A stretch of 6,163 nucleotides of DNA, from NCBI GenBank assembly GCA_946619805.1, contig CAMOMM010000066.1, positions 1-6,163 on the forward strand, written 5' to 3'. The notes beneath the pieces were generated by a model. It saw only the letters and a program-made list of their open reading frames with translations, did no database searches and had not been told where the DNA came from. The position numbers and the translations under genes were made by a program. Below are positions 1 through 6,157 of the stretch, one piece after another. This stretch comes from an uncultured Bacillota bacterium (lineage in GTDB: Bacteria > Bacillota_I > Bacilli_A > Erysipelotrichales > Erysipelotrichaceae). The first letter of the stretch is position 1, and the number at the start of each line of letters is the position of its first letter.

Positions 1-76
1 TTCCGATTATCTTACCAAGCCAGGCTGAATATACCTGTTCAAGATAGGTTCTGTAATTATTCGCTGTCAGTTTCAT
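1..76 (-). CDS. ADP-ribosylglycohydrolase family protein, N-terminal fragment (cut by window edge)
   Basis: Only the first 25 codons are visible; the gene runs off the left edge. The ATG is at 76-74, 3 nt after the carboxypeptidase stop, so it is the third gene of the minus-strand operon. No good Shine-Dalgarno sequence lies before it, which suggests coupling to translation of the upstream gene. The peptide contains the run VYSAWLGKIIG at about residues 15-25. This closely resembles the N-terminal helix of DraG-like ADP-ribosylglycohydrolases of Firmicutes, where a VYAGWLGK-IG pattern precedes the first metal-binding region. By family knowledge such enzymes use two Mg ions to remove ADP-ribose from proteins or small molecules. 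None of the catalytic acidic residues falls inside the window, so the assignment rests on one short motif and position and is moderate at best. Confidence 0.55.
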   Translation of the reverse strand, partial: MKLTANNYRTYLEQVYSAWLGKIIG

Positions 77-79
77 GGT

Positions 80-1576
80 CTAAAGCTTATACAGAGCCGT
101 ATATTTCTCTGTCAGATAGTCAATGTAGTACTGCGGATCAAAATCCTCACCGGTTGCGATCTTTATCTGCTGTTGCGGCAGATAATAGCCGCCGTATTTA
201 TGAATATGTTCCTTCAGCCATTCCTTGATCTTTCCAAATTCGTTATTGCTCATGCAGGCTTCGATATCAAGATCCTTTCTCATGGCATGGATGAACTGAG
301 CAGCATATCCTGAGCCTAAGGCATAAGTCGGGAAATAACCGAAACTGCCACCTGACCAGTGAACATCCTGCAGGATTCCTTCAGAAGCACAGGATGGTCT
401 TATGCCCAGATATTCTTCATACTTGCTGTTCCAGATGTTTTCCAGATCATTGACATCAATACTGCCGTCAAAGATTCCCTTTTCAATTTCATAGCGGATC
501 AGAATGTGCAGTGGATAAGTCAGCTCATCAGCTTCCGTTCTGATCAGTGAGCATACTGAGGCACTGGCGGCATCAATGAACTGCTGCTGGCTGATATCTC
601 TCAACTGTTCCGGGAACAGTTTTACCATTTCCGGATAAAGGTTATCCCAGAAAGCGGAATTGCGTCCCAGATAGTTCTCCATCAGACGGGATTGTGATTC
701 ATGCATGCCGGAACTCATATTGTCAAACACATAGGTTTCCGCCAGTTCATCCGCAACCTGATAGTTATAGGTTGCATGTCCTGTTTCATGAATGACCGAG
801 AAGATGGAACTGAGAAGATTGTCTTCATAGTAATGTGTCGTAACCCTGTCGTCATATTTTGACAGCGAGGAAGTAAACGGATGCTCGGTTTCTCCCAATA
901 CACCTGCATCCCAGTCAAACTGCATGTAGTCCATGATCTTTCTCATCATCTTACGCTGCAAATCAGCCGGATAGAATCTGCCGGTAAATGAGGTATCTAT
1001 CTGCGGTGCAGCTGAGACCTTTTTAATCAACGGTACCAGCTTTTCTCTGATCAGATCAAAGAATCTGTCATATTTCTCCACTGTCATTCCCGGTTCATAG
1101 TCGGAAAGATATACATCATATCCCTTCAGCTCTTCCTTGCGGTACTGCAGCATCTTCTTGCTGAGATCGATGATCTTCAGCAGATAAGGTTCAAACATCT
1201 TGTAGTCATTGGCATTCTTGGCCTTTTTCCAGACCACATTGGAATTCATTAGCAGTTCATTGTATTCAACATAGAGATCCTTTGGAATATAGCGGAAAGA
1301 CTCCAGATCCTTAAGTTCCCACTTAAGAATCTGCCTGTTCTGCTCAGATAGATCTTCCCTGTTATAAAGCGTTTCCCTTAATTCAATAAACTTCGGATCA
1401 GTCTCCATGTCAAAGACTTCACCTTCCAGGTAAGCCATTCTTTCATTGCGGTACTGCCGTCCCTTTTCCGGGGCGATGGTGTCACTGTCATAGAAAGTGG
1501 TGCCCAGTACCAAACGATAAGCAGAGATTTTGAATCTCTGCTCTTCATATTGTTTCCATAATTCTTCAGTTGTCAT
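80..1576 (-). CDS. M32 family metallocarboxypeptidase (thermostable carboxypeptidase 1 / Taq type)
   Basis: A 498-aa zinc carboxypeptidase expected to remove C-terminal residues from peptides in the cytoplasm; there is no signal peptide or membrane segment. All five signature motifs of peptidase family M32 are present in order: DxRxT as DDRVT (242-246), HExxH as HETGH (263-267, two His ligands and the catalytic Glu264), HESQ (292-295, supplying the third metal ligand Glu293), IRxxAD as IRTEAD (345-350), and GxxQDxHW as GILQDVHW (400-407). An HPF tripeptide at 232-234 also fits the family, and about 500 aa is the usual length. The ATG at 1576-1574 follows a GGAGG about 9 nt upstream, inside the end of the pyrophosphatase gene, and only 1 nt separates that gene's stop from this start. 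The gene is therefore second in the operon. It appears intact; the peptides it acts on are unknown. Confidence 0.96.
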   Translation of the reverse strand: MTTEELWKQYEEQRFKISAYRLVLGTTFYDSDTIAPEKGRQYRNERMAYLEGEVFDMETDPKFIELRETLYNREDLSEQNRQILKWELKDLESFRYIPKDLYVEYNELLMNSNVVWKKAKNANDYKMFEPYLLKIIDLSKKMLQYRKEELKGYDVYLSDYEPGMTVEKYDRFFDLIREKLVPLIKKVSAAPQIDTSFTGRFYPADLQRKMMRKIMDYMQFDWDAGVLGETEHPFTSSLSKYDDRVTTHYYEDNLLSSIFSVIHETGHATYNYQVADELAETYVFDNMSSGMHESQSRLMENYLGRNSAFWDNLYPEMVKLFPEQLRDISQQQFIDAASASVCSLIRTEADELTYPLHILIRYEIEKGIFDGSIDVNDLENIWNSKYEEYLGIRPSCASEGILQDVHWSGGSFGYFPTYALGSGYAAQFIHAMRKDLDIEACMSNNEFGKIKEWLKEHIHKYGGYYLPQQQIKIATGEDFDPQYYIDYLTEKYTALYKL

Positions 1577-1577
1577 A

Positions 1578-3203
1578 TTATCTATCCTCCGCTGCGGCTG
1601 TAATGCGCGGTACGATCTGCAGTTTTCTTGACATGACCTTCGGAAGGAACATGTATCCGTCTACATTGATGGATATGTCCTCGAAGGCATATTCCACGAT
1701 CACTTCATCCTCTCCCTTAAACAGCAGGTATGATCCTGTTCCGTCTATCAGGGAGAAGACCATGATCACGATATTCAGATTATTGTTTCTGGAGAAATCA
1801 TCCAGCAGTCTGTTCATCTTGTCTCTGATGCCGACAATGGCTTCAAAGCTCTCAATATTGTTCTGACCGATGGCAATATTCTTCTTGCCGATCTTGAATC
1901 TCTTAAGGTCGTGATGCAGAATGGATTCCATGGTCTTATTCTTCAGGCTGGCTCCCGCTCTTAAGATGGCCGGTCCCAGTTCCTCTATGTCCAGATGAGC
2001 CTTCCGGGCCATCTTCCTGCATTGGTCAATATCCTTCTGCGTACAGGTCACTGAACGGAAATTTACGGTATCGGAGATGATGGCACAGCACAGTAAGCCT
2101 GCCAGATCATCCGGTATCTCAACACCCTTTTCCTCAAATATCTCCGTAATGATGGTGGCACAGCTGCCGGTCATTTCATTGCGGAAGAATACCGGGGAAG
2201 CCGTCTTGATGCCGCCAATGCGATGATGGTCAACGATTTCCAGAATGTTGGCCTGATCGGCTCCATCCAGACTCTGATTGAATTCATTGTGGTCAACCAG
2301 GATCAGATTACGGTTGGTATGTTTTAAAACGTGGAAACGTGACAGCAAGCCGATGACATGCCCATGGCGGTCAATGACCGGATAGGCACGGAAACGTGAC
2401 TTGTTGATCTTGATCTTGACTTCATCAACATAGTCATCAAAGTTGAAAGTTGTTATTTCACTGGCCGGGGTCATTACCAGACTGATAGGTATGGCCAGGT
2501 CAATGTCACGGGAAATACGGTAAATACTGCGGTTGGAGAGCAGCAGTGAACAGCCTTTCTGATGGCACAGTTCGGCAATTGATTCATCATAGAAGTCTCC
2601 GGCAATGATCAGAACTCTGGCGCCCTGTTCAATGGCCTGACGTTGTCTTTCAACATTATCGGAAACAATGCACAGACGGTCCTCACAGTTGAAATGCTGA
2701 CCGGAAACAACATAGATCTGGCCGTTGGAACTGTTGCCGCAGTCAACAATGATCTCACCCTTGATCACTTTGGCAATACTGGCCAGAGGAGTCTTCTGTA
2801 ACAGAATGTTTTTCTTGTCCAGATCATAGACTATTAATGAGGTAATGTCAGCCAGAGTAGCCATACCGACCAGCTGACGCTTTTCATCAGCGACGATGAC
2901 GGATTTCTTGTGCTCTTCCCTCATTATGTCCAGGATCTCCTTGAACATCTTGTCTTTGTCAACCAGTACTACATCGTCAAAGTCAATATCCCTGACTCTG
3001 GTCTTGATGTCACTGGCCAGTGGCGGAGCAAACTCATTGAACATGGACAGAATGAATTCTGTTTCCGAGTTGATTTCCCCTGCTCTGACGGCAATGGCAT
3101 CGTAGCCCAGCTGCTGTTTCAGATAGGCATATGCCATGGCTGAAATGATGGCGTCCGAATCAGGGTTCTTATGTCCTGTAACGTATATTGTGTCTTTTGC
3201 CAT
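1578..3203 (-). CDS. ppaC: manganese-dependent inorganic pyrophosphatase with CBS-DRTGG-CBS regulatory insert (family II)
   Basis: A 541-aa cytoplasmic enzyme that hydrolyses pyrophosphate to two phosphates. The catalytic DHH domain is split by a regulatory insert. The first part has GHKNPDSDA (10-18; predicted metal ligands His11, Asp15, Asp17). CBS1 spans about 70-125, a DRTGG domain about 135-235, and CBS2 about 242-295. The DHH domain resumes with VDHNE (303-307, Asp304), DHH (325-327, His326) and SDT (377-379, Asp378). A DHHA2 domain (about 430-541) ends with SRKLQ (525-529). In this family the CBS pair binds adenine nucleotides (AMP/ADP inhibit, ATP activates), and DRTGG-containing members also respond to diadenosine polyphosphates, so activity is probably tuned by energy state. 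The start is set by AGGAGA 7 nt upstream of the ATG at 3203-3201. The frame stays open for 147 more codons upstream, but that stretch covers the divergent promoter and the start of the neighbouring gene. First gene of the minus-strand operon. Two motif positions are unusual: SRKLQ for SRKKQ, and RSVT for RSPT near 383-386. Confidence 0.96.
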   Translation of the reverse strand: MAKDTIYVTGHKNPDSDAIISAMAYAYLKQQLGYDAIAVRAGEINSETEFILSMFNEFAPPLASDIKTRVRDIDFDDVVLVDKDKMFKEILDIMREEHKKSVIVADEKRQLVGMATLADITSLIVYDLDKKNILLQKTPLASIAKVIKGEIIVDCGNSSNGQIYVVSGQHFNCEDRLCIVSDNVERQRQAIEQGARVLIIAGDFYDESIAELCHQKGCSLLLSNRSIYRISRDIDLAIPISLVMTPASEITTFNFDDYVDEVKIKINKSRFRAYPVIDRHGHVIGLLSRFHVLKHTNRNLILVDHNEFNQSLDGADQANILEIVDHHRIGGIKTASPVFFRNEMTGSCATIITEIFEEKGVEIPDDLAGLLCCAIISDTVNFRSVTCTQKDIDQCRKMARKAHLDIEELGPAILRAGASLKNKTMESILHHDLKRFKIGKKNIAIGQNNIESFEAIVGIRDKMNRLLDDFSRNNNLNIVIMVFSLIDGTGSYLLFKGEDEVIVEYAFEDISINVDGYMFLPKVMSRKLQIVPRITAAAEDR

Positions 3204-3210
3204 AATCTGT

Positions 3211-3216
3211 TCTCCT
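3211..3216 (-). promoter_or_regulatory. ribosome binding site of the pyrophosphatase gene
   Basis: On the minus strand this reads AGGAGA and lies 7 nt before the ATG at 3203-3201. It decides the start, because the frame is open further upstream without any comparable site next to an ATG, and the protein after this ATG begins directly with the conserved first DHH-domain motif. Confidence 0.85.
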
Positions 3217-3222
3217 GTAATA

Positions 3223-3250
3223 ATTATAACTTGTTTTGTTTTCTTGTGAC
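3223..3250 (-). promoter_or_regulatory. putative promoter of the pyrophosphatase operon
   Basis: The minus strand has a perfect TATAAT at 3228-3223 and a partial -35 match GTCACA (4 of 6) at 3250-3245, with a 16-nt spacer. The expected transcription start is near 3216, which gives a leader of only about 13 nt that starts at or beside the ribosome binding site. The -10 element is convincing by sequence; the -35 is weak and the start point is inferred. Confidence 0.5.
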
Positions 3251-3281
3251 ACCCCGATATTTGACAGGATGGATAATGGGA

Positions 3282-3310
3282 GTGCAATTGCTCCTCAATT
3301 AACCTATAAT
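3282..3310 (+). promoter_or_regulatory. putative promoter of the aminotransferase-phosphatase operon
   Basis: A perfect TATAAT lies at 3305-3310, 19 nt before the ATG at 3330. At 17-nt spacing the -35 position holds GTGCAA (3 of 6 matches), which is weak, and there is no extended -10 TG. An 8-bp palindrome GCAATTGC (3284-3291) overlaps the -35 region and might be part of an operator, though it is short. An alternative pairing is TTGACA (3261-3266) with TGCAAT (3283-3288), spacer 16 nt; this has a perfect -35 but a poor -10 and would give a leader of about 35 nt that keeps the whole ribosome binding site. Confidence 0.45.
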
Positions 3311-3329
3311 ATAAGAAGAGGTACTCAAC

Positions 3330-4583
3330 ATGACAGAAATGAATAAGGAACTGTTTCTGAATGAAACAGCTGATTTCTCCCAATACAATGACGTTGTATT
3401 TCAGATAAGTGCTCTGGCAAAGAAAGACCGGATGGTTAACGGTGATCTTACCGTCAATGCCACCATTGGCTCCCTTTATACCGAAGACGGCAGGATTCTG
3501 GTTTTTCATACCGTCTATGACAGTTTCCGGAAGGTTCCGGATTCTGTAAAAGCCAGCTATGCCAGCGATCTGGCCGGCAATCCGGATTTCCGTGAAGAGA
3601 TCTTCAAGTGGATCAACCGCAACAATAATATTGAACTGCCTCATGCCGTTCTGGCGGCACCGGGTGGCACCGGGGCTCTGTTTCTGATGTTTTCCAGCTG
3701 TCTGGAGGCCGGACAGACGGTTCTGATCCCGGATATCTACTGGGGATCATATAATCTGATGGTAAGCAAGCACCGACTGAAAAGCGAAAAATACCACATC
3801 ACCGAAAACAATCAGGTTTCCATAAATGACTTAATGAAAAAGGCTGCCCGGATCATGGAAGCCCAGGGTAAGATCATGGTGGTCATAAATGACCCATGCC
3901 ATAACCCTACCGGCATTTCCCTTGGCAAGGAAAAATGGCAGAAGCTGATCAATTTCTTCAATGAACTGTCTGAAAAAGGACCGGTAATTGTCGTAAATGA
4001 TACCGCCTACCTCGACTTTGCCCACGATCCTGAACATATTACCGATTACATGGAATGCTTCAATGACATAAGTGACAATGTATTGATTTCCTTAGCCTAC
4101 AGCTGTTCCAAGGCCTTTACCGCCTACGGTGTCAGATTAGGTGCCAACATCATTCTGGCCAAGGATGCTCAAAGAGTTGCCAACGTGGAAAATGCCCTGA
4201 AGAGAACTTTAAGAGGCACCTGGAGCAATGCCAATAACGGCTTTATGCACTGTGTGGTCGATGTATTGAAAAACCACAAGGAAGAATATCTCAGAGAAAG
4301 AGACCAGGCCGTTGCCATGCTGCAGAAGCGTGCTGACATCGTCGTTAATGAAGCAAAGCAGTGCGGACTGCCGCTGTATCCGTACCATGAAGGTTTCTTC
4401 ATCACCATCCCTATCGATGATGCTGAACTGCTTGACAGATACCATAAGGCTCTGATGGCTCACCACATCTATACCGTTAAATTCCAGAAAGGCATCCGTA
4501 TCGCCATCTGCGGCTTACCGCAGAGCAAATGCTGCGGGCTGGCCGCAAGGATGCAAGACATCTACAAGGAGATAACCGCATGA
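3330..4583 (+). CDS. PLP-dependent class I aminotransferase, aspartate/aromatic type
   Basis: A 417-aa cytoplasmic fold-type I enzyme that should move an amino group between an amino acid and a 2-oxo acid using pyridoxal phosphate. Visible signatures are PGGTGA (111-116, cofactor phosphate loop), Trp138 in DIYWGSYN (ring stacking), NDPCHNPTG (187-195, Asn192), VNDTAYLDF (222-230, with Asp224 and Tyr227 as cofactor contacts), SCSKAF (258-263, Lys261 forming the Schiff base), Arg269 in VRLG, and Arg390 in GIRIAICGL (substrate alpha-carboxylate). Motif spacing resembles the aspartate/tyrosine aminotransferase subgroup (AspC/TyrB type) more than SerC or HisC. The preferred substrate cannot be read from sequence. 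The ATG at 3330 is preceded by AGAAGAGGT, about 8 nt away. An in-frame ATG lies at codon 4, but the first fits the ribosome site better. First gene of a plus-strand pair; its stop overlaps the start of the phosphatase gene. Confidence 0.92.
   Translation: MTEMNKELFLNETADFSQYNDVVFQISALAKKDRMVNGDLTVNATIGSLYTEDGRILVFHTVYDSFRKVPDSVKASYASDLAGNPDFREEIFKWINRNNNIELPHAVLAAPGGTGALFLMFSSCLEAGQTVLIPDIYWGSYNLMVSKHRLKSEKYHITENNQVSINDLMKKAARIMEAQGKIMVVINDPCHNPTGISLGKEKWQKLINFFNELSEKGPVIVVNDTAYLDFAHDPEHITDYMECFNDISDNVLISLAYSCSKAFTAYGVRLGANIILAKDAQRVANVENALKRTLRGTWSNANNGFMHCVVDVLKNHKEEYLRERDQAVAMLQKRADIVVNEAKQCGLPLYPYHEGFFITIPIDDAELLDRYHKALMAHHIYTVKFQKGIRIAICGLPQSKCCGLAARMQDIYKEITA
4566..4571 (+). promoter_or_regulatory. 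ribosome binding site of the HAD phosphatase gene
   Basis: AAGGAG sits inside the last codons of the aminotransferase gene, 8 nt before the ATG at 4580. It fixes the start there rather than at the in-frame ATG at 4529, which would add 17 residues before the conserved first strand. Because the ATG overlaps the preceding TGA stop, translational coupling is expected. Confidence 0.85.
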
Positions 4584-5404
4584 TAAAAGTTGCCCTGATG
4601 TATGACTTTGATAAGACCCTTTGTACCAGAAACATGCAGGAATATGACCTGTTGCCGGAATTAGGAGTCCGGCCGGAAGTATTCTGGAAGGAAGTAGCTG
4701 ATCTGAGCCGTAAGGAAAACATGGAATCAACCCTGGCCTACATGTATCTTCTGCTGCAGAAATCCCGTGACAGAGGCTTTTATGTCAAAAGAGAAAACTT
4801 CCAGGCTCTGGGTAAAATGATCGAGTATTATCCCGGGGTCAGAGAGTACTTCGGAAGAATAAATGAATATGGCAGTCAGAGAGGTGTGGAGATACAGCAT
4901 TTCATCATCTCTTCCGGAACCAAGGAGATCCTGGAAGGCTGCGATATCTATGACGAGTTTACCAGAGTGTATGCCTGTGAATTCCATTATGACGACAAGG
5001 GCAACGCTGACTGGCCGGCCATCGCTATAAACTATACTTCCAAGACCCAGTTCATCTTCCGCATCAACAAAAACGCCCTGGAGATGTATGAGGACAAGAA
5101 AGTAAATGCCTATCTCGACCGCAGCCAGCGCGATGTGCCTTTTACAAACATGGTATATATGGGGGATGGCATGACTGATGTCCCATGCATGAAGATCGTC
5201 AGGGACAACGGCGGTCATTCCATCTGTGTCTATGATGATGACAAAACCGTTGCCGAGGACCTGCTCAACCATGGCCGTGTCAACTTTGCCAAAAAAGCTG
5301 ATTACCGCGAAAACAGTCCGCTCGACATTACCATCAAGGCCATTATTGACAAGATCGTTCAGGAGGAAAATCTCCGCAAAATCCAGAAAGAGTTCTACGA
5401 GTAA
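4580..5404 (+). CDS. HAD-superfamily phosphatase (phosphoserine-phosphatase-like)
   Basis: A 274-aa soluble hydrolase of the haloacid dehalogenase superfamily, which removes phosphate through an aspartyl-phosphate intermediate with Mg. The four motifs are clear: motif I DFDKTL (9-14; nucleophile Asp9, acid/base Asp11), motif II IISSGT (109-114; Ser111 or Ser112), motif III Lys155 in the NYTSKTQ segment (151-157), and motif IV MGDGMTD (194-200; Asp196 and Asp200 for Mg). The roughly 95 residues between motifs I and II are enough for a helical C1-type cap, as in SerB-like enzymes. The substrate is not evident. The start at 4580 is chosen because the protein then begins right at the strand leading into motif I and has a good ribosome site. 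It overlaps the aminotransferase stop by ATGA, so the two are almost certainly co-expressed. That pairing suggests amino-acid metabolism (for example a phosphorylated intermediate), but this is inference only. It is followed directly by a hairpin terminator. Confidence 0.9.
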   Translation: MIKVALMYDFDKTLCTRNMQEYDLLPELGVRPEVFWKEVADLSRKENMESTLAYMYLLLQKSRDRGFYVKRENFQALGKMIEYYPGVREYFGRINEYGSQRGVEIQHFIISSGTKEILEGCDIYDEFTRVYACEFHYDDKGNADWPAIAINYTSKTQFIFRINKNALEMYEDKKVNAYLDRSQRDVPFTNMVYMGDGMTDVPCMKIVRDNGGHSICVYDDDKTVAEDLLNHGRVNFAKKADYRENSPLDITIKAIIDKIVQEENLRKIQKEFYE

Positions 5405-5429
5405 AAAGATCCCGGCCGGGATCTTTCTT
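5405..5429 (+). terminator. hairpin terminator of the aminotransferase-phosphatase operon
   Basis: A perfect 22-nt palindrome (5405-5426) begins right after the phosphatase stop codon. It folds as a 9-bp stem, AAAGATCCC with GGGATCTTT, and a GGCC loop. The T run after it is short (the stem ends in TTT, then CTT), so it may be a moderate rather than strong rho-independent terminator. Being symmetric, it can form on transcripts of either strand. Confidence 0.75.
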
Positions 5430-5433
5430 ATGC

Positions 5434-5457
5434 AAAAAAAACCGTCATGCAGACGGT
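5434..5457 (-). terminator. rho-independent terminator of the lipoprotein gene
   Basis: Read on the minus strand, this is a 6-bp stem ACCGTC/GACGGT (5457-5452 and 5446-5441) with a 5-nt loop, followed by seven further T residues (5440-5434). It lies 9 nt past the stop of the convergent lipoprotein gene and has the classic intrinsic-terminator layout for that direction. On the plus strand it is followed only by ATTTT, so it may act as a weak backup there. Confidence 0.85.
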
Positions 5458-5466
5458 ATTTTCCAT

Positions 5467-5949
5467 TTAGTCCTTAAAGGTTACCTTCCCGGCCCATTCC
5501 AAGAACATTGATTCATATTTCTTGACGTCAGTGTTATCACAGATGAAGTTGACCAGCCAGAATCCGTCATTGGTCTGGTAAATGCCGACCATGCTGTAGT
5601 AGCTCTTGCCATCCTGCTGATCTTCATAGCTGAAGACATTATATGTACCGTAACTGCGGTCCAGTAACAGTTTGTCTTCCTCCTTGGTAAAGTATCCGGT
5701 GAATTCATCAAGGGTGATGTCGGAAATGTTGTGTTCATCCAGGAATGCCTGATCTGCATGGGAACACATTATATAAGCATCATTGGTGGTCAGGACATAT
5801 TCATAATCCTCGTCGTCTGTTTTCTCTTCAAAACCTTCTGGCAAGGTCAGAGTAATGGTGCCGTCCGTATACTGTTTAAGCCGTTTCTTGCACCCGCAAA
5901 AAGGAAATATCAGCAGCATGACTGCCAGTAAAACCATGATTTTCTTCAT
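5467..5949 (-). CDS. small predicted lipoprotein, function unknown
   Basis: A 160-aa protein I do not recognise with certainty. It begins with a typical export signal: MKK, a hydrophobic core at about residues 4-17, then Cys18-Gly-Cys20 followed by basic residues. Cys20 with Gly at -1 is the likely lipidation site, although Phe at -3 is atypical for a lipobox; a cleaved or retained signal anchor is an alternative. The mature part is about 140 aa and acidic, with beta-rich stretches (ITLTLPEGF at 32-40, and 118-137) and a closing helix at about 140-154. This arrangement recalls small PsbP/DcrB-like secreted domains, but that is a resemblance in pattern only. The ATG at 5949-5947 has GGAGG 6 nt upstream. 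It is a single-gene unit with its own promoter and terminator, convergent with the phosphatase gene. It is probably attached to the outer face of the membrane; no enzyme motif is visible. Confidence 0.82.
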   Translation of the reverse strand: MKKIMVLLAVMLLIFPFCGCKKRLKQYTDGTITLTLPEGFEEKTDDEDYEYVLTTNDAYIMCSHADQAFLDEHNISDITLDEFTGYFTKEEDKLLLDRSYGTYNVFSYEDQQDGKSYYSMVGIYQTNDGFWLVNFICDNTDVKKYESMFLEWAGKVTFKD

Positions 5950-5991
5950 TTATATCCTCCGAAAAAGTATATTCACATTAAGACAATATTT

Positions 5992-6020
5992 ATTATAGCT
6001 TCTTTCGCTGTCCAACACAA
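5992..6020 (-). promoter_or_regulatory. putative promoter of the lipoprotein gene
   Basis: The minus strand has a perfect TATAAT at 5997-5992. At a 17-nt spacer the -35 position reads TTGTGT (6020-6015, three of six matches). The expected start near 5985 gives a leader of about 36 nt that contains the GGAGG ribosome site. The -10 is convincing, the -35 is not. Confidence 0.5.
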
Positions 6021-6035
6021 ACAGAAAATCAATTC

Positions 6036-6064
6036 TTGAAAAAAGAAATGGCGGTTGCTATAAT
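6036..6064 (+). promoter_or_regulatory. promoter of the tRNA-Leu gene
   Basis: TTGAAA (6036-6041) and TATAAT (6059-6064) are separated by 17 nt, with an extended -10 TGC directly before TATAAT. It is a near-consensus housekeeping promoter and the strongest in this window. Transcription should start at about 6070-6071, leaving only about 4 nt of 5' leader before the mature tRNA. Such a strong promoter suits a stable RNA gene. Confidence 0.85.
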
Positions 6065-6074
6065 GTATGCACAT

Positions 6075-6157
6075 GCGCATGTGGCGAAACTGGCAGACGC
6101 ACCAGACTTAGGATCTGGCGGGCAACCGTGGGGGTTCGAGGCCCCTCATGCGCACCA
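6075..6157 (+). tRNA. tRNA-Leu (anticodon UAG)
   Basis: A complete 83-nt class II tRNA. The acceptor stem is GCGCATG (6075-6081) with CATGCGC (6147-6153), then discriminator A and an encoded CCA (6155-6157). The D stem is GCG/CGC (6084-6086, 6098-6100) and the D loop carries the GG pair. The anticodon stem is CCAGA/TCTGG (6102-6106, 6114-6118), with loop CTTAGGA whose central triplet TAG (6109-6111) is the anticodon. The variable arm forms a small CGG/CCG stem (6119-6128), and the T arm is GGGGG/CCCCT around TTCGAGG (6130-6146, one G-U pair). The long variable arm, discriminator A and the anticodon all agree with leucine; unmodified U34 could read all CUN codons. It may be the first of a tRNA cluster, since the window ends 6 nt downstream. 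Confidence 0.97.

Noticed and set aside
1570..1866. 98-codon plus-strand open frame opposite the pyrophosphatase C-terminus
   Set aside because: It is antisense to the conserved DHHA2 domain, with no supporting ribosome site or recognisable protein features.
3284..3291. GCAATTGC palindrome as a defined operator
   Set aside because: Only 8 bp are perfect and the flanking bases mismatch. It is too short to call as a regulator site without conservation data, so it is mentioned only within the promoter entry.
3204..3644. In-frame 147-codon upstream extension of the pyrophosphatase
   Set aside because: It crosses the divergent promoter region and runs antisense into the aminotransferase gene. 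The conserved protein begins at the ATG at 3203, which has a good ribosome binding site. The extra residues resemble no domain.
4529..4579. 17-codon upstream extension of the HAD phosphatase
   Set aside because: It lies inside the aminotransferase gene and adds basic, unstructured residues before the conserved first strand. The ATG at 4580 has AAGGAG at 8 nt and the usual ATGA overlap.
4727..5272. 181-codon open frame antisense to the HAD phosphatase gene
   Set aside because: The sense strand encodes all four HAD motifs. The antisense frame has no recognisable domain and no promoter or ribosome site that I can see, so it is a shadow.
5731..5931. 66-codon plus-strand frame antisense to the lipoprotein gene
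   Set aside because: The opposite strand has a signal peptide, ribosome site, promoter and terminator. This frame has none of these; its hydrophobic stretches come from reading the coding sequence backwards.
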